From JAAZCI01 sp046462535 (GTDB taxonomy: Bacteria > Pseudomonadota > Gammaproteobacteria > Cardiobacteriales > Wohlfahrtiimonadaceae): a stretch of 64,000 nt of DNA. The stretch spans positions 124,001-188,000 of the forward strand of contig JBKGVF010000020.1 in assembly GCA_046462535.1 (NCBI GenBank), read 5' to 3'. Each line of letters begins with the position of its first letter. The first letter of the stretch is position 1. A model generated the notes under the pieces. It saw only the letters and a program-made list of their open reading frames with translations. It made no database searches and was not told the DNA's origin. The translations under genes were made by a program, and so were the position numbers. Below, piece after piece: positions 25,064-33,317 of the stretch.

Positions 25064-25735
25064 TTAATACCCTTCTGTCTTATCTTCTAATAACAGCTCC
25101 CCCCGCTGCTCAATCTCATCACGTAGTGCCTCCTCTGTAAGATATGCGATGAAAAATTGAGCCTCCTTATCCCATCCACGCACATAACCTCGCGTACTCT
25201 CATCTGTATAGGTACGTAGAACAATCTTCTTAAGCAGTGGATCATCAGGGACAATTACCACCTCCTGATGTTGTAACTCATTTAAAAAACTTAAATCTGA
25301 TGAGGCATATCGGCTTAAGAGTAACTCACTCTGCTCTTTAATCGGCACCCCCCACCGAGCCACTAATGAGTGGTAGAAATCCTGAAAGTCCCTCTTAATA
25401 CGCTCTTTAACCACTTTGATATTCTCACGATTAATCCGATATTCATGGCTAAAGATCAAGCCCACTAAACGCTCATCCTCATTAACTCTAAGATAGACAA
25501 AATCAAAAAAGCCCTCTTGTGGCACCTTATACTCACGGGTAACACGTCGATCACTAAAGTTGGTCAAAGCACGCTGCTCTACGGCTTGACTGCTTACATC
25601 ATCAGGGAGTACAGCTCCTAACCGAAATCCACCAATCAATCCCACCTCTTCTGCTGATATACTCATTGCAGAAAGTGAGAGAAGAGAGATGATAACAGCA
25701 CAAATAACTCGCTTAGCTCGATATATACGTTTCAT
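25064..25735 (-). CDS. Secreted or periplasmic protein of unknown function
   Basis: A 223-residue protein I do not recognise. An N-terminal signal peptide (basic start, hydrophobic VICAVIISLLSLSA, likely cut after SISA) predicts export to the periplasm. The mature part is rich in charged residues, with mixed alpha/beta character and no Cys, so it is not a lipoprotein. GAGAGGAG lies four bases before the ATG. It follows the methyltransferase gene by 24 bases and is probably co-transcribed with it. Confidence 0.7.
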   Translation of the reverse strand: MKRIYRAKRVICAVIISLLSLSAMSISAEEVGLIGGFRLGAVLPDDVSSQAVEQRALTNFSDRRVTREYKVPQEGFFDFVYLRVNEDERLVGLIFSHEYRINRENIKVVKERIKRDFQDFYHSLVARWGVPIKEQSELLLSRYASSDLSFLNELQHQEVVIVPDDPLLKKIVLRTYTDESTRGYVRGWDKEAQFFIAYLTEEALRDEIEQRGELLLEDKTEGY

Positions 25736-25759
25736 AAAACTCCTCTCTCGATACTCTTG

Positions 25760-26356
25760 TTAAATCTCTACTAATGCCTGTATTACATGGCAGCGCCCTC
25801 GATGCTTCTCTCCCTCATAGCGCTCCACCTCACCATAGAAGAAGTGTTGAATCTGATAAGGCTCAAGCAGTGGTAGTAGATCATTAGGATGGTAGAGATA
25901 CTCTGGATTTCCTGGTCCCCCCGTTCCATATTGCAGCTGTCGATGGGAGTAGAACTCAAAGAGCAAGACCCCCTCTGACTTCAGAGCCGCGATCATCTGT
26001 GTCAATAGATGGGGTAGATCATCACGATGCAGATGCCCAAAGATATTGAAGACCACATCAAACTTCCCCTTCGGTAGCTCATCTTTTAAGAGATCTGCCT
26101 GCAACACTTCAATCGTCTGTTGTCGCTTTGCGGCAAGCTGTTGCGCCTTCTGTAAGCCAACCTCAGATTGATCAATTACTGTTACATCAAACCCCTGCTC
26201 TGCCAAATAGACTGCATTACGCCCCTCTCCTTCAGCAAATCCTCCCGCACAACCAAGAGGTAGGTGGGGTGCCATCTCTTTGACAAAGAGGTTAGGCTCC
26301 TCACCATAGGCAAATGCTTCTTGAGAGAAGATTGAGTCCCACATCGCTTTTGACAT
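25760..26356 (-). CDS. Class I SAM-dependent methyltransferase
   Basis: A methyltransferase of about 198 residues with a TehB/UbiG-like fold. The SAM-binding motif I reads GGFAEGEGRNAVYLAEQG near residue 37. Motif II has the acidic residue in VTVIDQS, and FDVVFNIFGHL corresponds to post-motif II. AAGGAG is five bases before the ATG at 26356, and an ATG and GTG just upstream are less well spaced. The motif Asp/Glu-x-Gly pattern is changed to GGFAEGEG, as in thiopurine/tellurite-type relatives. Substrate unknown. Confidence 0.75.
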   Translation of the reverse strand: MSKAMWDSIFSQEAFAYGEEPNLFVKEMAPHLPLGCAGGFAEGEGRNAVYLAEQGFDVTVIDQSEVGLQKAQQLAAKRQQTIEVLQADLLKDELPKGKFDVVFNIFGHLHRDDLPHLLTQMIAALKSEGVLLFEFYSHRQLQYGTGGPGNPEYLYHPNDLLPLLEPYQIQHFFYGEVERYEGEKHRGRCHVIQALVEI

Positions 26357-26493
26357 CATCACTCCTTATCGAAAAATCACTAAATAACCACTTTAATACT
26401 ATCCTAAATCATACTCTTCTGCTCTTTCTCGTTACGAGAATACCCAGACAATTGCTGATTGAGTTACTATCAGAGTGTAGGTCGGAATGAGCA

Positions 26494-26527
26494 TTGTCAC
26501 AGTCATGTCATATATCCCCCCTATTAT
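26494..26527 (+). promoter_or_regulatory. PHO box and -10 of phoBR
   Basis: TTGTCAC-AGTC-ATGTCAT (26494-26511) matches the PhoB direct-repeat consensus. Exactly ten bases later comes TATTAT (26522-26527), a -10 element, with the PHO box occupying the -35 position. Autoregulation of phoBR is therefore expected. Confidence 0.8.
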
Positions 26528-26615
26528 AAAGAGCACCATCGGGAGTACTAAGGTAACTTAGTCATCCCTTCGTACTACTTATATGTTAAACGCCTAAAGA
26601 GGTATAAGGTATCCA

Positions 26616-27320
26616 ATGAAGAAGATACTCATTGTTGAAGATGAATCCGCCATTCAGGAGATGCTCATTCTCTTTCTTGAAAATGAGGGGTTTGAAGTCT
26701 ACTCCGCCTATGATGGGGATGAAGCAGAGGAGATGATCAACTCAGGAATCCCCTTTGATCTCATCCTTCTCGATTGGATGTTGCCAAAAAAGTCAGGGTT
26801 GGAGTTTCTTATCACCCTTAAACAGAGCCGTAGCCACCGCTCAATTCCCGTAATTATGTTAAGCGCGCGCGCAGAACTTGAAGATCGCCTAACAGGATTA
26901 GATAGTGGTGCCGATGATTATCTCCCAAAGCCCTTTGCACTCAAGGAGCTTCGCGCTCGGATAAACTCTCTAATTCGTCGGATTGAGGAGTATAAAGAGG
27001 TGGAGAATGAGTTTATTGAGGTGGAAGGGTTATCGCTCGACCTTAATGCTCAACGGCTCTATATCCATGATAGAGCTGTCAACTTAAGTACTATCGAATT
27101 TAAACTATTAGCCTTCTTTATGACCCACCTTAATTGGGTCTACAGTCGAACTCAATTGCTCGATTACGTCTGGGGATTAGATAGTTATGTAGATGAGCGC
27201 ACCGTTGATGTTACTGTTGGTCGGTTACGAAAAGCACTCTCCCCTGGTAATCATAATCAGCTACTACAGACCGTCCGTGGCGAAGGATATCGCTTCTCTT
27301 CCCACTTCGATGATCAATAA
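26616..27320 (+). CDS. phoB: Phosphate response regulator PhoB
   Basis: A 234-residue OmpR-family response regulator. The receiver domain has acidic EDE at 8-10, phospho-acceptor Asp53 in LLDWMLP and a conserved Lys in YLPKPF near 105. The C-terminal winged helix ends with the VDVTVGRLRKAL recognition helix. It is followed by phoR after 33 bases and preceded by a PHO box. Three matching PHO boxes in this window define its likely local targets: phoBR, pstB-phoU and pstSCA. Confidence 0.95.
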   Translation: MKKILIVEDESAIQEMLILFLENEGFEVYSAYDGDEAEEMINSGIPFDLILLDWMLPKKSGLEFLITLKQSRSHRSIPVIMLSARAELEDRLTGLDSGADDYLPKPFALKELRARINSLIRRIEEYKEVENEFIEVEGLSLDLNAQRLYIHDRAVNLSTIEFKLLAFFMTHLNWVYSRTQLLDYVWGLDSYVDERTVDVTVGRLRKALSPGNHNQLLQTVRGEGYRFSSHFDDQ

Positions 27321-27353
27321 TTGACTAATCATGGATAATCCTCAGGAGCAAAT

Positions 27354-28637
27354 ATGTTAGGTCATCTCTCTTGGAAACGCCTCTTAAGTGAGGCTTTTGT
27401 CATTTTTATCATAGCTGGAATCTTAGGGACCCTCTTTGGCTATCTCACCCCTACTCTTCTAGGAGCAGCGATTTTACTTCTTCTCTGGCATTTTCACCAA
27501 ATGATTCGTCTCTCCCACTGGCTCTGGCGCGATCATCACTTCTACCCCCCTGAGGGACGTGGCAGCTGGCGCCCACTCTTTCATGGACTGCATCGAATGC
27601 GACGGGAGCAGAGACGGGAACGAAAACGGCTCGCCGATATCTTAAGCTACTTTCGTAAAGGGGCTGAAGCGATGCCTGATGCGGTGATTTTATGTGACCG
27701 AAAGGGGCGCCTCAATTGGTGTAACCCGCAGGCAGAACTGCTACTCGATCTCCACTGGCCTAAAGATGAGGGACAACTCCTCTTTAATCTGATCCGCCAC
27801 CCCTCTTTTCTTACCTATTTTGAGGAAAAAGATTTTTCCAACCCCTACCACCTCTCTCTCGATCATCACACCATTTTAGAGTGTCGCCTCTACTACCCCT
27901 ATATTGAGGATAATCTCCTCATTATCGTCCGTGATGTTAGTGAGCGTGAAGCAGCAGAACGAACCCGACAAACTTTTTTTGCAAGTGTGAACCATGAGCT
28001 AAGAATTCCTCTAACTGTGATGAGAGGTTATCTTGAGATGTTATTGGAGGAGAGTGAACTAACCGACTTTGAACGTACTGCTTTATTACGTATGGAGGAG
28101 CAAGGGGAGCGCCTACAGCAACTGGTTGAACAGCTCATGCTACTAACCCGTCTTGAAACGGATAAACAGGAGGGGACTAAAGAGCAGATTGATCTTGCAC
28201 TATTGATTCAAAAGTTGGTGGATGATTACCAAGCCGTTGAGGAGTCCCCTACCCCTATCACCCTCACTCTCCCTCCATCCATTCCCATCTATGGTGATGC
28301 TAATCAGCTACTGAAGGTAATTACCAACCTCTTTTACAATGCCATTGAGCATAACCCTCCTAATACCCCAATAACCATCTCCGCCACTGAGTCAGAAGCG
28401 GGATATACCATTAGCTTTAAAGATCGCGGACAGGGTATTCCCAAAGAGCATCTTGATAAGCTTACAGAGCGTTTCTATCGTGTCGACTCCTCTCGCAATC
28501 GAGCAGAATCTGGCGGTAGTGGCTTAGGATTAGCGATTGTTAAGCATGCCCTCAATAATCATCAAAGTCGACTTATCATTGAGAGCACACCCAATAAAGG
28601 GAGTACCTTCTCCTTTACCCTCCCTAAAATAGGATAA
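27354..28637 (+). CDS. phoR: Phosphate sensor histidine kinase PhoR
   Basis: A 427-residue inner-membrane kinase with the PhoR layout: two N-terminal membrane segments (about residues 14-47), a charged linker, a PAS domain (about 100-190), a HisKA dimerisation domain and HATPase. The phosphorylatable His is near 214. The H box reads NHELRIPLTV where the family norm is SHELRTPLTV. N box (NLFYNAIEHN near 330), G1 (DRGQGIPKEHL) and G2 (GGSGLGLAIVKH) are intact. It senses the state of the Pst transporter through PhoU, both encoded nearby on the opposite strand. Confidence 0.94.
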   Translation: MLGHLSWKRLLSEAFVIFIIAGILGTLFGYLTPTLLGAAILLLLWHFHQMIRLSHWLWRDHHFYPPEGRGSWRPLFHGLHRMRREQRRERKRLADILSYFRKGAEAMPDAVILCDRKGRLNWCNPQAELLLDLHWPKDEGQLLFNLIRHPSFLTYFEEKDFSNPYHLSLDHHTILECRLYYPYIEDNLLIIVRDVSEREAAERTRQTFFASVNHELRIPLTVMRGYLEMLLEESELTDFERTALLRMEEQGERLQQLVEQLMLLTRLETDKQEGTKEQIDLALLIQKLVDDYQAVEESPTPITLTLPPSIPIYGDANQLLKVITNLFYNAIEHNPPNTPITISATESEAGYTISFKDRGQGIPKEHLDKLTERFYRVDSSRNRAESGGSGLGLAIVKHALNNHQSRLIIESTPNKGSTFSFTLPKIG

Positions 28638-28638
28638 C

Positions 28639-28661
28639 AAAAGGGGATCAGATCGATCCCC
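28639..28661 (-). terminator. phoU terminator
   Basis: GGGGATC and GATCCCC (28643-28649 and 28655-28661) form a seven-base stem with a five-base loop, followed on the minus strand by TTTTGTT. A 12-base palindrome (GTAGCGAGCTAC, with an AG/CT centre) lies upstream on the same transcript. Confidence 0.6.
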
Positions 28662-28714
28662 CAACTTACAATACCGCTCTACTGTAGCGAGCTACAAACA
28701 ATCACTACTAAAAT

Positions 28715-29443
28715 CTAGAGCGCCTTATGATCTCGATTCTCTAAGAGCTCCTGAAGTCGCTCATTCTTTTGTGTACGGATATCCACCCCCTTCACAAAGT
28801 AGATGATATACTCACAAATATTTTGACAACGATCCCCTATTCGCTCAAGTGAGCGAGCACAGTGCATCGCGCTTAAAACCGCTGGAATCGTACGGCTATC
28901 TTCCATCATATAAGTAATTAATTGACGCACAATGCTCTCATGCTGATCATCAATCTTGTCATCCTCAGGATAGATAGCTAACACTGTATCAAGATCCATA
29001 CGCGCAAAAGCATCAAGCACCTCTTCAAAAAAGATTAGGCTCCGATTAGCTAACGATTCAAGAGAGACTAAGATCTCTTGTTGATGCTCCGCTAAGGGGG
29101 TAAAAGCCATTCGTGCAATATTACGAGCAGAGTCAGCTATACGCTCTAATTCCGCAATGGTTTTAATAATCACAATAAGAAGTCGAAGATCACTAGCCGT
29201 TGGCTGTCGTTTGGCAATGATCGTAATACAGAGCTCATTAATCTCTACCTCAAGATCATTAATGATTGTATCCCGCTCAATGATCTTTTCAGCTAAAAGG
29301 CGATCTTGAGTCATCATCGCACGAATAGAGTCCCGTAGCTGTTGCTCCGTTAATCCACCCATCTCTAACACTTTGCTCATCGAGCGCTCAAGCTCTGCAT
29401 TAAACTGAGCAGAGATATGATTATTCAACTTAATTGTCTTCAT
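28715..29443 (-). CDS. phoU: Phosphate regulon repressor PhoU
   Basis: A 242-residue all-helical PhoU. It is made of two three-helix repeats, each with metal-binding acidic clusters such as EVEINELC and DDKIDDQHESIV, and ends with the second-repeat motif ARSLERIGDRCQNICEYIIYFVKG near 200. It inhibits PhoR signalling when the Pst transporter is saturated. pstB lies 11 bases upstream in the same transcript. Confidence 0.95.
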   Translation of the reverse strand: MKTIKLNNHISAQFNAELERSMSKVLEMGGLTEQQLRDSIRAMMTQDRLLAEKIIERDTIINDLEVEINELCITIIAKRQPTASDLRLLIVIIKTIAELERIADSARNIARMAFTPLAEHQQEILVSLESLANRSLIFFEEVLDAFARMDLDTVLAIYPEDDKIDDQHESIVRQLITYMMEDSRTIPAVLSAMHCARSLERIGDRCQNICEYIIYFVKGVDIRTQKNERLQELLENRDHKAL

Positions 29444-29454
29444 TCTGACTCCTT

Positions 29455-30231
29455 CTAGCCGTAACGACCAGTGATATAATCCTCGGTCTGTTTATGACTT
29501 GGTTTTGTAAAGATCTTGTCGGTCTCATCAAATTCAATTAACTGACCAAGATACATAAAGGCGGTCTTATCAGAGACCCTTGCCGCCTGCTGCATATTGT
29601 GGGTCACCATCACAATGGTATAATCCTCTTTTAACTCGGTAATAAGCTCCTCTATCTTGCCCGTTGAGATAGGGTCAAGCGCAGAACAGGGCTCATCCAT
29701 TAAGAGGATTTCAGGACGAATTGCAATTGCTCGAGCAATACTTAGCCGCTGCTGCTGCCCCCCAGATAAATTGTAACCACTCTCATGGAGCTTATCTCTT
29801 GTCTCCTCCCAAAGAGCGGCTTTCGTCAAGGCCCATTCAATACGCTCTTCCAACTCTATACGGGAGAGGTTTTCAAATAGCTTTATACCAAACGCAATAT
29901 TGTCATAAATAGACATTGGAAAAGGGGTGGGCTTTTGAAAGACCATTCCTACATTAGCCCGTAAAAGTGCAACATCTTCTCGACTTGTAAGAATATTTTC
30001 GTCACCGATAATAATCTCCCCTTCAGCCCTCTGGTCGGGGTAGAGTTCATACATCTTATTAAAGGTACGTAACAGGGTAGATTTACCACACCCCGATGGA
30101 CCAATAAACGCCGTAACCTGATTAGCGGGAATATCTAAGGTGATATTGTGCAACGCTTGAAACTTCTGATAGTAGAAGTTGAGATTACGAACACTAATTT
30201 TACTCTCTTTTTGACTCATAGACTCACTCAT
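29455..30231 (-). CDS. pstB: Phosphate ABC transporter ATPase PstB
   Basis: A 258-residue ATPase of the high-affinity phosphate importer. Walker A GPSGCGKST is near residue 43, the Pst-specific FQKPTPFPMSIYDN near 98, the signature LSGGQQQRL near 152, and Walker B ILLMDEPCSALDP follows. It pairs with PstA and PstC, which are encoded 3 kb away in a separate transcript. It has its own PHO-box promoter and a leader hairpin. Confidence 0.96.
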   Translation of the reverse strand: MSESMSQKESKISVRNLNFYYQKFQALHNITLDIPANQVTAFIGPSGCGKSTLLRTFNKMYELYPDQRAEGEIIIGDENILTSREDVALLRANVGMVFQKPTPFPMSIYDNIAFGIKLFENLSRIELEERIEWALTKAALWEETRDKLHESGYNLSGGQQQRLSIARAIAIRPEILLMDEPCSALDPISTGKIEELITELKEDYTIVMVTHNMQQAARVSDKTAFMYLGQLIEFDETDKIFTKPSHKQTEDYITGRYG

Positions 30232-30253
30232 TTTGTGCTAACCGATACCGAAC

Positions 30254-30280
30254 TGGGATCTAAACACTTCTAGGATCCCA
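30254..30280 (-). repeat. Inverted repeat in the pstB leader
   Basis: TGGGATC and GATCCCA (30254-30260 and 30274-30280) lie between the PHO promoter and the pstB start, about 25 bases before the ATG. In RNA they form a seven-base hairpin with no U run, so it is not a terminator. It could affect translation or mRNA stability. Confidence 0.45.
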
Positions 30281-30301
30281 CCTTATTTATTATACGCTGC
30301 T

Positions 30302-30335
30302 ACTCTATAAAACCTATATGACAAGACTGTGACAG
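30302..30335 (-). promoter_or_regulatory. PHO box and -10 of pstB-phoU
   Basis: On the minus strand CTGTCAC-AGTC-TTGTCAT (30335 to 30318) is a near-consensus PHO box. Ten bases later comes TAGAGT (30307 to 30302), the same geometry as at phoB and pstS. A second candidate -10, TATAAT at 30289-30294, lies further downstream. Confidence 0.78.
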
Positions 30336-30451
30336 AGATTCTTAAATTGATCGGATAAAATGGTATCATCTAACCTTAAACTAGGTGGAAGAGCGTACGG
30401 TACGCCGAACCATTAACCCTTATTAATAATCAGTTAGGAATAGAAGAAGAG

Positions 30452-30970
30452 ATGGAGCTACGCAACTATATTGGGAGTGTTTTAGATTTTCCTCAAAAGG
30501 GGGTAGACTTTAAAGATATTACCCCACTCATTAGTACCCCTACTGCCTTCCGCTACGCTGTCGATCAGATGGCTCAGTTTGTAATTAAGCAGAAAGGGGA
30601 GGTAATTGTCGCCCCAGAAGCTCGAGGTTTTCTCTTTGCATCCGCTGTTGCCTACAAAACAGGACTCCCCTTTGTTCTTGTTCGAAAACCAGGAAAGCTC
30701 CCCCGCGAAGTTCATCGAATTGAGTACTCACTTGAATATGGCAGCAATACACAAGAGATGCATAAAGGGGATCTTAAAAAAGGGGATCGGGTTGTTATTA
30801 TCGATGATATTTTAGCAACGGGGGGCACAATTCAAGCTATTATCGAGATAATTAAAGCTGAGGGTGCTGAACTCGTAGGTCTCTCTTTTTTAGCTAATTT
30901 AAGCTATCTACATGATGCCCAACTATTAAGAGAGTATCCGACCCAATCACTCGTTACCTATGATCAGTAA
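30452..30970 (+). CDS. apt: Adenine phosphoribosyltransferase
   Basis: A 172-residue purine salvage enzyme converting adenine and PRPP to AMP. The N-terminal FPQKGVDFKDITPL, the PEARGFLF loop near 55, RKPGKLPREV near 80 and the PRPP-binding VVIIDDILATGGT near 117 are all typical. Length is near the family norm. It lies alone on the plus strand, inserted between the two parts of the pst locus. Confidence 0.96.
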   Translation: MELRNYIGSVLDFPQKGVDFKDITPLISTPTAFRYAVDQMAQFVIKQKGEVIVAPEARGFLFASAVAYKTGLPFVLVRKPGKLPREVHRIEYSLEYGSNTQEMHKGDLKKGDRVVIIDDILATGGTIQAIIEIIKAEGAELVGLSFLANLSYLHDAQLLREYPTQSLVTYDQ

Positions 30971-31039
30971 ATTAATAATTAATTATGGTTATTGTGGAGC
31001 AAAAAAGTGATACCCGATCAGTAGAAGCAGCGCAAACGT

Positions 31040-31083
31040 GATTAGTTTTGGCCCAATTAGCCAGAAAATTCTAAAAACTAATC
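31040..31083 (+). repeat. Ten-base hairpin downstream of apt
   Basis: GATTAGTTTT (31040-31049) and AAAACTAATC (31074-31083) are perfect inverted copies, 24 bases apart. The spacer contains GGC/GCC and AGAAAATTCT inner pairs. It is not U-terminated. It could be a 3' UTR hairpin of apt or part of a small structured RNA in the 286-base gap between apt and the GntR gene. Confidence 0.45.
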
Positions 31084-31145
31084 GGCGCATTATTCGAAAT
31101 AGTGTCAACATCCTCTCTGCTCCTTATATAAATCATCGATTGCTC

Positions 31146-31172
31146 ATCGCCTCCTTAGAGAGGCGATTTATA
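31146..31172 (+). terminator. Probable apt terminator
   Basis: ATCGCCTC and GAGGCGAT (31146-31153 and 31160-31167), eight-base stem with a six-base loop, followed by TTATATT. The U run is poor. Confidence 0.45.
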
Positions 31173-31182
31173 TTCCTGGCTA

Positions 31183-31208
31183 TTTACAAGTTGCATGCAA
31201 CGTGTAAA
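31183..31208. repeat. 26-nt palindrome between apt and the GntR gene
   Basis: TTTACA-A-GTTGCATGCAAC-G-TGTAAA: a perfect 12-base core palindrome and perfect six-base outer arms, with only one mismatched pair between them. It has no loop, which favours a protein-binding site over an RNA hairpin. It is 49 bases beyond the 3' end of the GntR gene, an unusual place for an operator. Confidence 0.6.
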
Positions 31209-31256
31209 GATAGTTATGTTATCTATTTAAGAAGGTCATTAATGCACGCGCACAGC

Positions 31257-31967
31257 CTACCCATTAATCCAATCAAGACGAGTAAGGAGATCACTTTCAC
31301 TCCAACCCTCTCGTTTTTCAGATTCTTGCTTAATCAGCATCTGAGCGGTGTTGATCAAGTGAGCCCGCATCTCTTTGGCGGCACGCTCACCATCTTGAGC
31401 AAGAATCGCCTCATGGAGCGCTCTATGATCCTCAAACGCCTCCATACAGGAGCGGGAGTGGGGAACTGTACTAGGCCCTGTCAAGAGTACGGTATTACGG
31501 GAGTGTTCAATAATTCGAATAACCCGCTCAATGCCAGCCGCCTCCAAGAGGGTCAAATGGTAATCTCGATCTGCCTCCAACGTCTTTTGGGGATCATCAG
31601 TCTTAGCTGCCTGATAGAAGTTATCATAACTCTCCTCTATCTTGACTCGATCCTCCTCAGTGCGGCACTTAGCCAGCTGACGAATAACAGGCACCTCCAG
31701 CATCAACCGTACTTGAAAGGATTCGATCAATCCTTCAAACGAGGTGGGTAGAATGCGAATGCCTCGATTCTTCTCAATACGAACCATACCCACATTGGCT
31801 AATTGTTGGGCCGCTTCCCGTACAGGGGTACGAGAAGCACCAATCCATTTCCCAATTTCAGTGGCTGAATATAATTCCCCTGGAACAAGAACATTATCTA
31901 AAATCGCATTGCGAATAAGGGTAAAAGCTTGCTCCGATAGACTTTCTACTTTTTTTAATTGCTTCAT
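31257..31967 (-). CDS. GntR-family regulator, FadR/FCD type
   Basis: A 236-residue regulator. The N-terminal winged helix (about residues 8-72, with GASRTPVREAAQQLANVGMV as the recognition part) is followed by an all-helical FCD ligand domain. Its metal-ligand His/Asp pattern is seen in DRDYHLTLL near 130. It is divergent from lhgO across only 51 bases. By analogy with CsiR/GlaR and LhgR, which repress lhgO in E. coli and Pseudomonas, it is probably the lhgO repressor and responds to 2-hydroxyglutarate or a related acid. The analogy is inference. Confidence 0.85.
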   Translation of the reverse strand: MKQLKKVESLSEQAFTLIRNAILDNVLVPGELYSATEIGKWIGASRTPVREAAQQLANVGMVRIEKNRGIRILPTSFEGLIESFQVRLMLEVPVIRQLAKCRTEEDRVKIEESYDNFYQAAKTDDPQKTLEADRDYHLTLLEAAGIERVIRIIEHSRNTVLLTGPSTVPHSRSCMEAFEDHRALHEAILAQDGERAAKEMRAHLINTAQMLIKQESEKREGWSESDLLTRLDWING

Positions 31968-31979
31968 CAGTTATGAGTC

Positions 31980-31991
31980 GATTAATTAATC
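31980..31991. promoter_or_regulatory. Candidate operator between GntR gene and lhgO
   Basis: A perfect 12-base palindrome GATTAATTAATC, 12 bases from the GntR start and 27 from the lhgO start. It is centrally placed to block both divergent promoters. The AT-rich sequence weakens the case. Confidence 0.4.
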
Positions 31992-32018
31992 AATAAATTA
32001 TTTAAGGAGAAACAAAAA

Positions 32019-33239
32019 ATGTCTCAAGTTAGTTACGCCGTCGTTGGTGGTGGTATTAATGGCTTAGCAGTAGCGCGTCAATTAATGCTCGATTATCCCG
32101 ATGCAAAGATCACCGTATTTGAAAAAGAGGATAAGGTAGCCGAACATCAATCAAGCCATAACTCAGGCGTTGTTCATGCAGGATTATATTACGAGCCTGG
32201 CAGCTTAAAAGCAAAGTTATGCCGTCGAGGAGTTGAGCTTGTTCGTGATTATTGCCAAACCAATGACCTCCCTTATGATGAGTGTGGTAAGTTAGTCGTT
32301 GCTCTCAATGATATTGAAGAGGAACGTCTACACGATATCTATGAGCGCTCTCTAGCCAATGGGGTTCCCGGTGTAGAGATGATCTACGGCCAAGATAAGA
32401 TTAGAGAGATTGAGCCCAATGCTGTTGGACAAGCCGCACTTAATTCACCTGAAACTGCTATTACCTGCTACGGAACTATCGCACGTCATATGGCTAAAGA
32501 GATAGTTGAGCGTGGTGGCCAAGTATTAACCAGCAGTGAAGTGCATAGCCTAACGGATAATGGGGGAAAAATCACAATTAAGCTTGCTTCAGGCAAAGAT
32601 CATCCAGAAACTTTTGATTATGCTGTAACTTGCGCTGGCTTACAATCTGATCGTCTTGCCCGTAATTCGGGTGATAAAGCAACCCCTAAAATTATTCCAT
32701 TCTTTGGTCAATACTTTATTATCGATCCTGCTCGTAAAGATGAGATTAAAGGATTAATCTACCCTGTTCCAGATCCTAAATATCCATTCTTAGGTGTTCA
32801 CTTTACAAAACGTGTTGATGGACAGATGATGATCGGACCAAATGCCTTTCTCTCAAAAGCTCGTGAAAACTACGATGGAAAAGGGTTTAATCTAAAAGAT
32901 ATTGCAGATTATGCCTCCTATTTTGGCTTCTGGCGCTTTGCATTTCGCAATATCCCCACCGCACTCCGTGAAGTGAAAACAGTCTTTAGTCAACGTCGCT
33001 TTGTCAGTGAGGCTGCAAAATATGTCCCTTCGCTCTCTGATGTCAGTGTTCAACCGACCACACGTGGAATTCGTGCTCAAGCGATGGCGGAAGATGGAAC
33101 ATTAGTGGATGACTTTGTAATCCGTCGTGATGGTAAAATCACCCATATTCGAAATGCTCCCTCTCCTGGTGCTACCTCATCAATGGCGATTGCCGAATAT
33201 ATTGTGCGCGAAGTGATGACTGGTAAAGCTGACGGTTAA
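32019..33239 (+). CDS. lhgO: L-2-hydroxyglutarate oxidase
   Basis: A 406-residue FAD-dependent oxidoreductase converting L-2-hydroxyglutarate to 2-oxoglutarate at the membrane, passing electrons to quinone. The dinucleotide motif GGGINGLAVAR is at residues 10-20. It is followed by the family signature HNSGVVHAGLYYEPGSLKAKLC near 48 and the C-terminal TTRGIRAQ with an SPGATSSMAIA motif near 390. GGAG lies 11 bases upstream. No other glutarate-pathway gene (glaH, gabD/T) is present, so here the enzyme may only repair the side product of malate or lactate dehydrogenase. Confidence 0.92.
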   Translation: MSQVSYAVVGGGINGLAVARQLMLDYPDAKITVFEKEDKVAEHQSSHNSGVVHAGLYYEPGSLKAKLCRRGVELVRDYCQTNDLPYDECGKLVVALNDIEEERLHDIYERSLANGVPGVEMIYGQDKIREIEPNAVGQAALNSPETAITCYGTIARHMAKEIVERGGQVLTSSEVHSLTDNGGKITIKLASGKDHPETFDYAVTCAGLQSDRLARNSGDKATPKIIPFFGQYFIIDPARKDEIKGLIYPVPDPKYPFLGVHFTKRVDGQMMIGPNAFLSKARENYDGKGFNLKDIADYASYFGFWRFAFRNIPTALREVKTVFSQRRFVSEAAKYVPSLSDVSVQPTTRGIRAQAMAEDGTLVDDFVIRRDGKITHIRNAPSPGATSSMAIAEYIVREVMTGKADG

Positions 33240-33261
33240 GAATTAGCCCTCCTTTAAAAGC

Positions 33262-33292
33262 AAAAGCCCTACAGATTCTGTAGGGCTTTTTT
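33262..33292. terminator. Bidirectional terminator between lhgO and pstA
   Basis: AAAAGCCCTACAG and CTGTAGGGCTTTT (33262-33274 and 33278-33290), a 13-base stem with a three-base loop and T/A runs on both sides. It serves both convergent genes. Confidence 0.93.
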
Positions 33293-33317
33293 ATCCTCTC
33301 CCAATATCACTATAGCT

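Noticed and set aside
31038..31751. A 237-codon plus-strand reading frame
   Set aside because: It lies largely antisense to the GntR regulator, has no ribosome site and no family resemblance.
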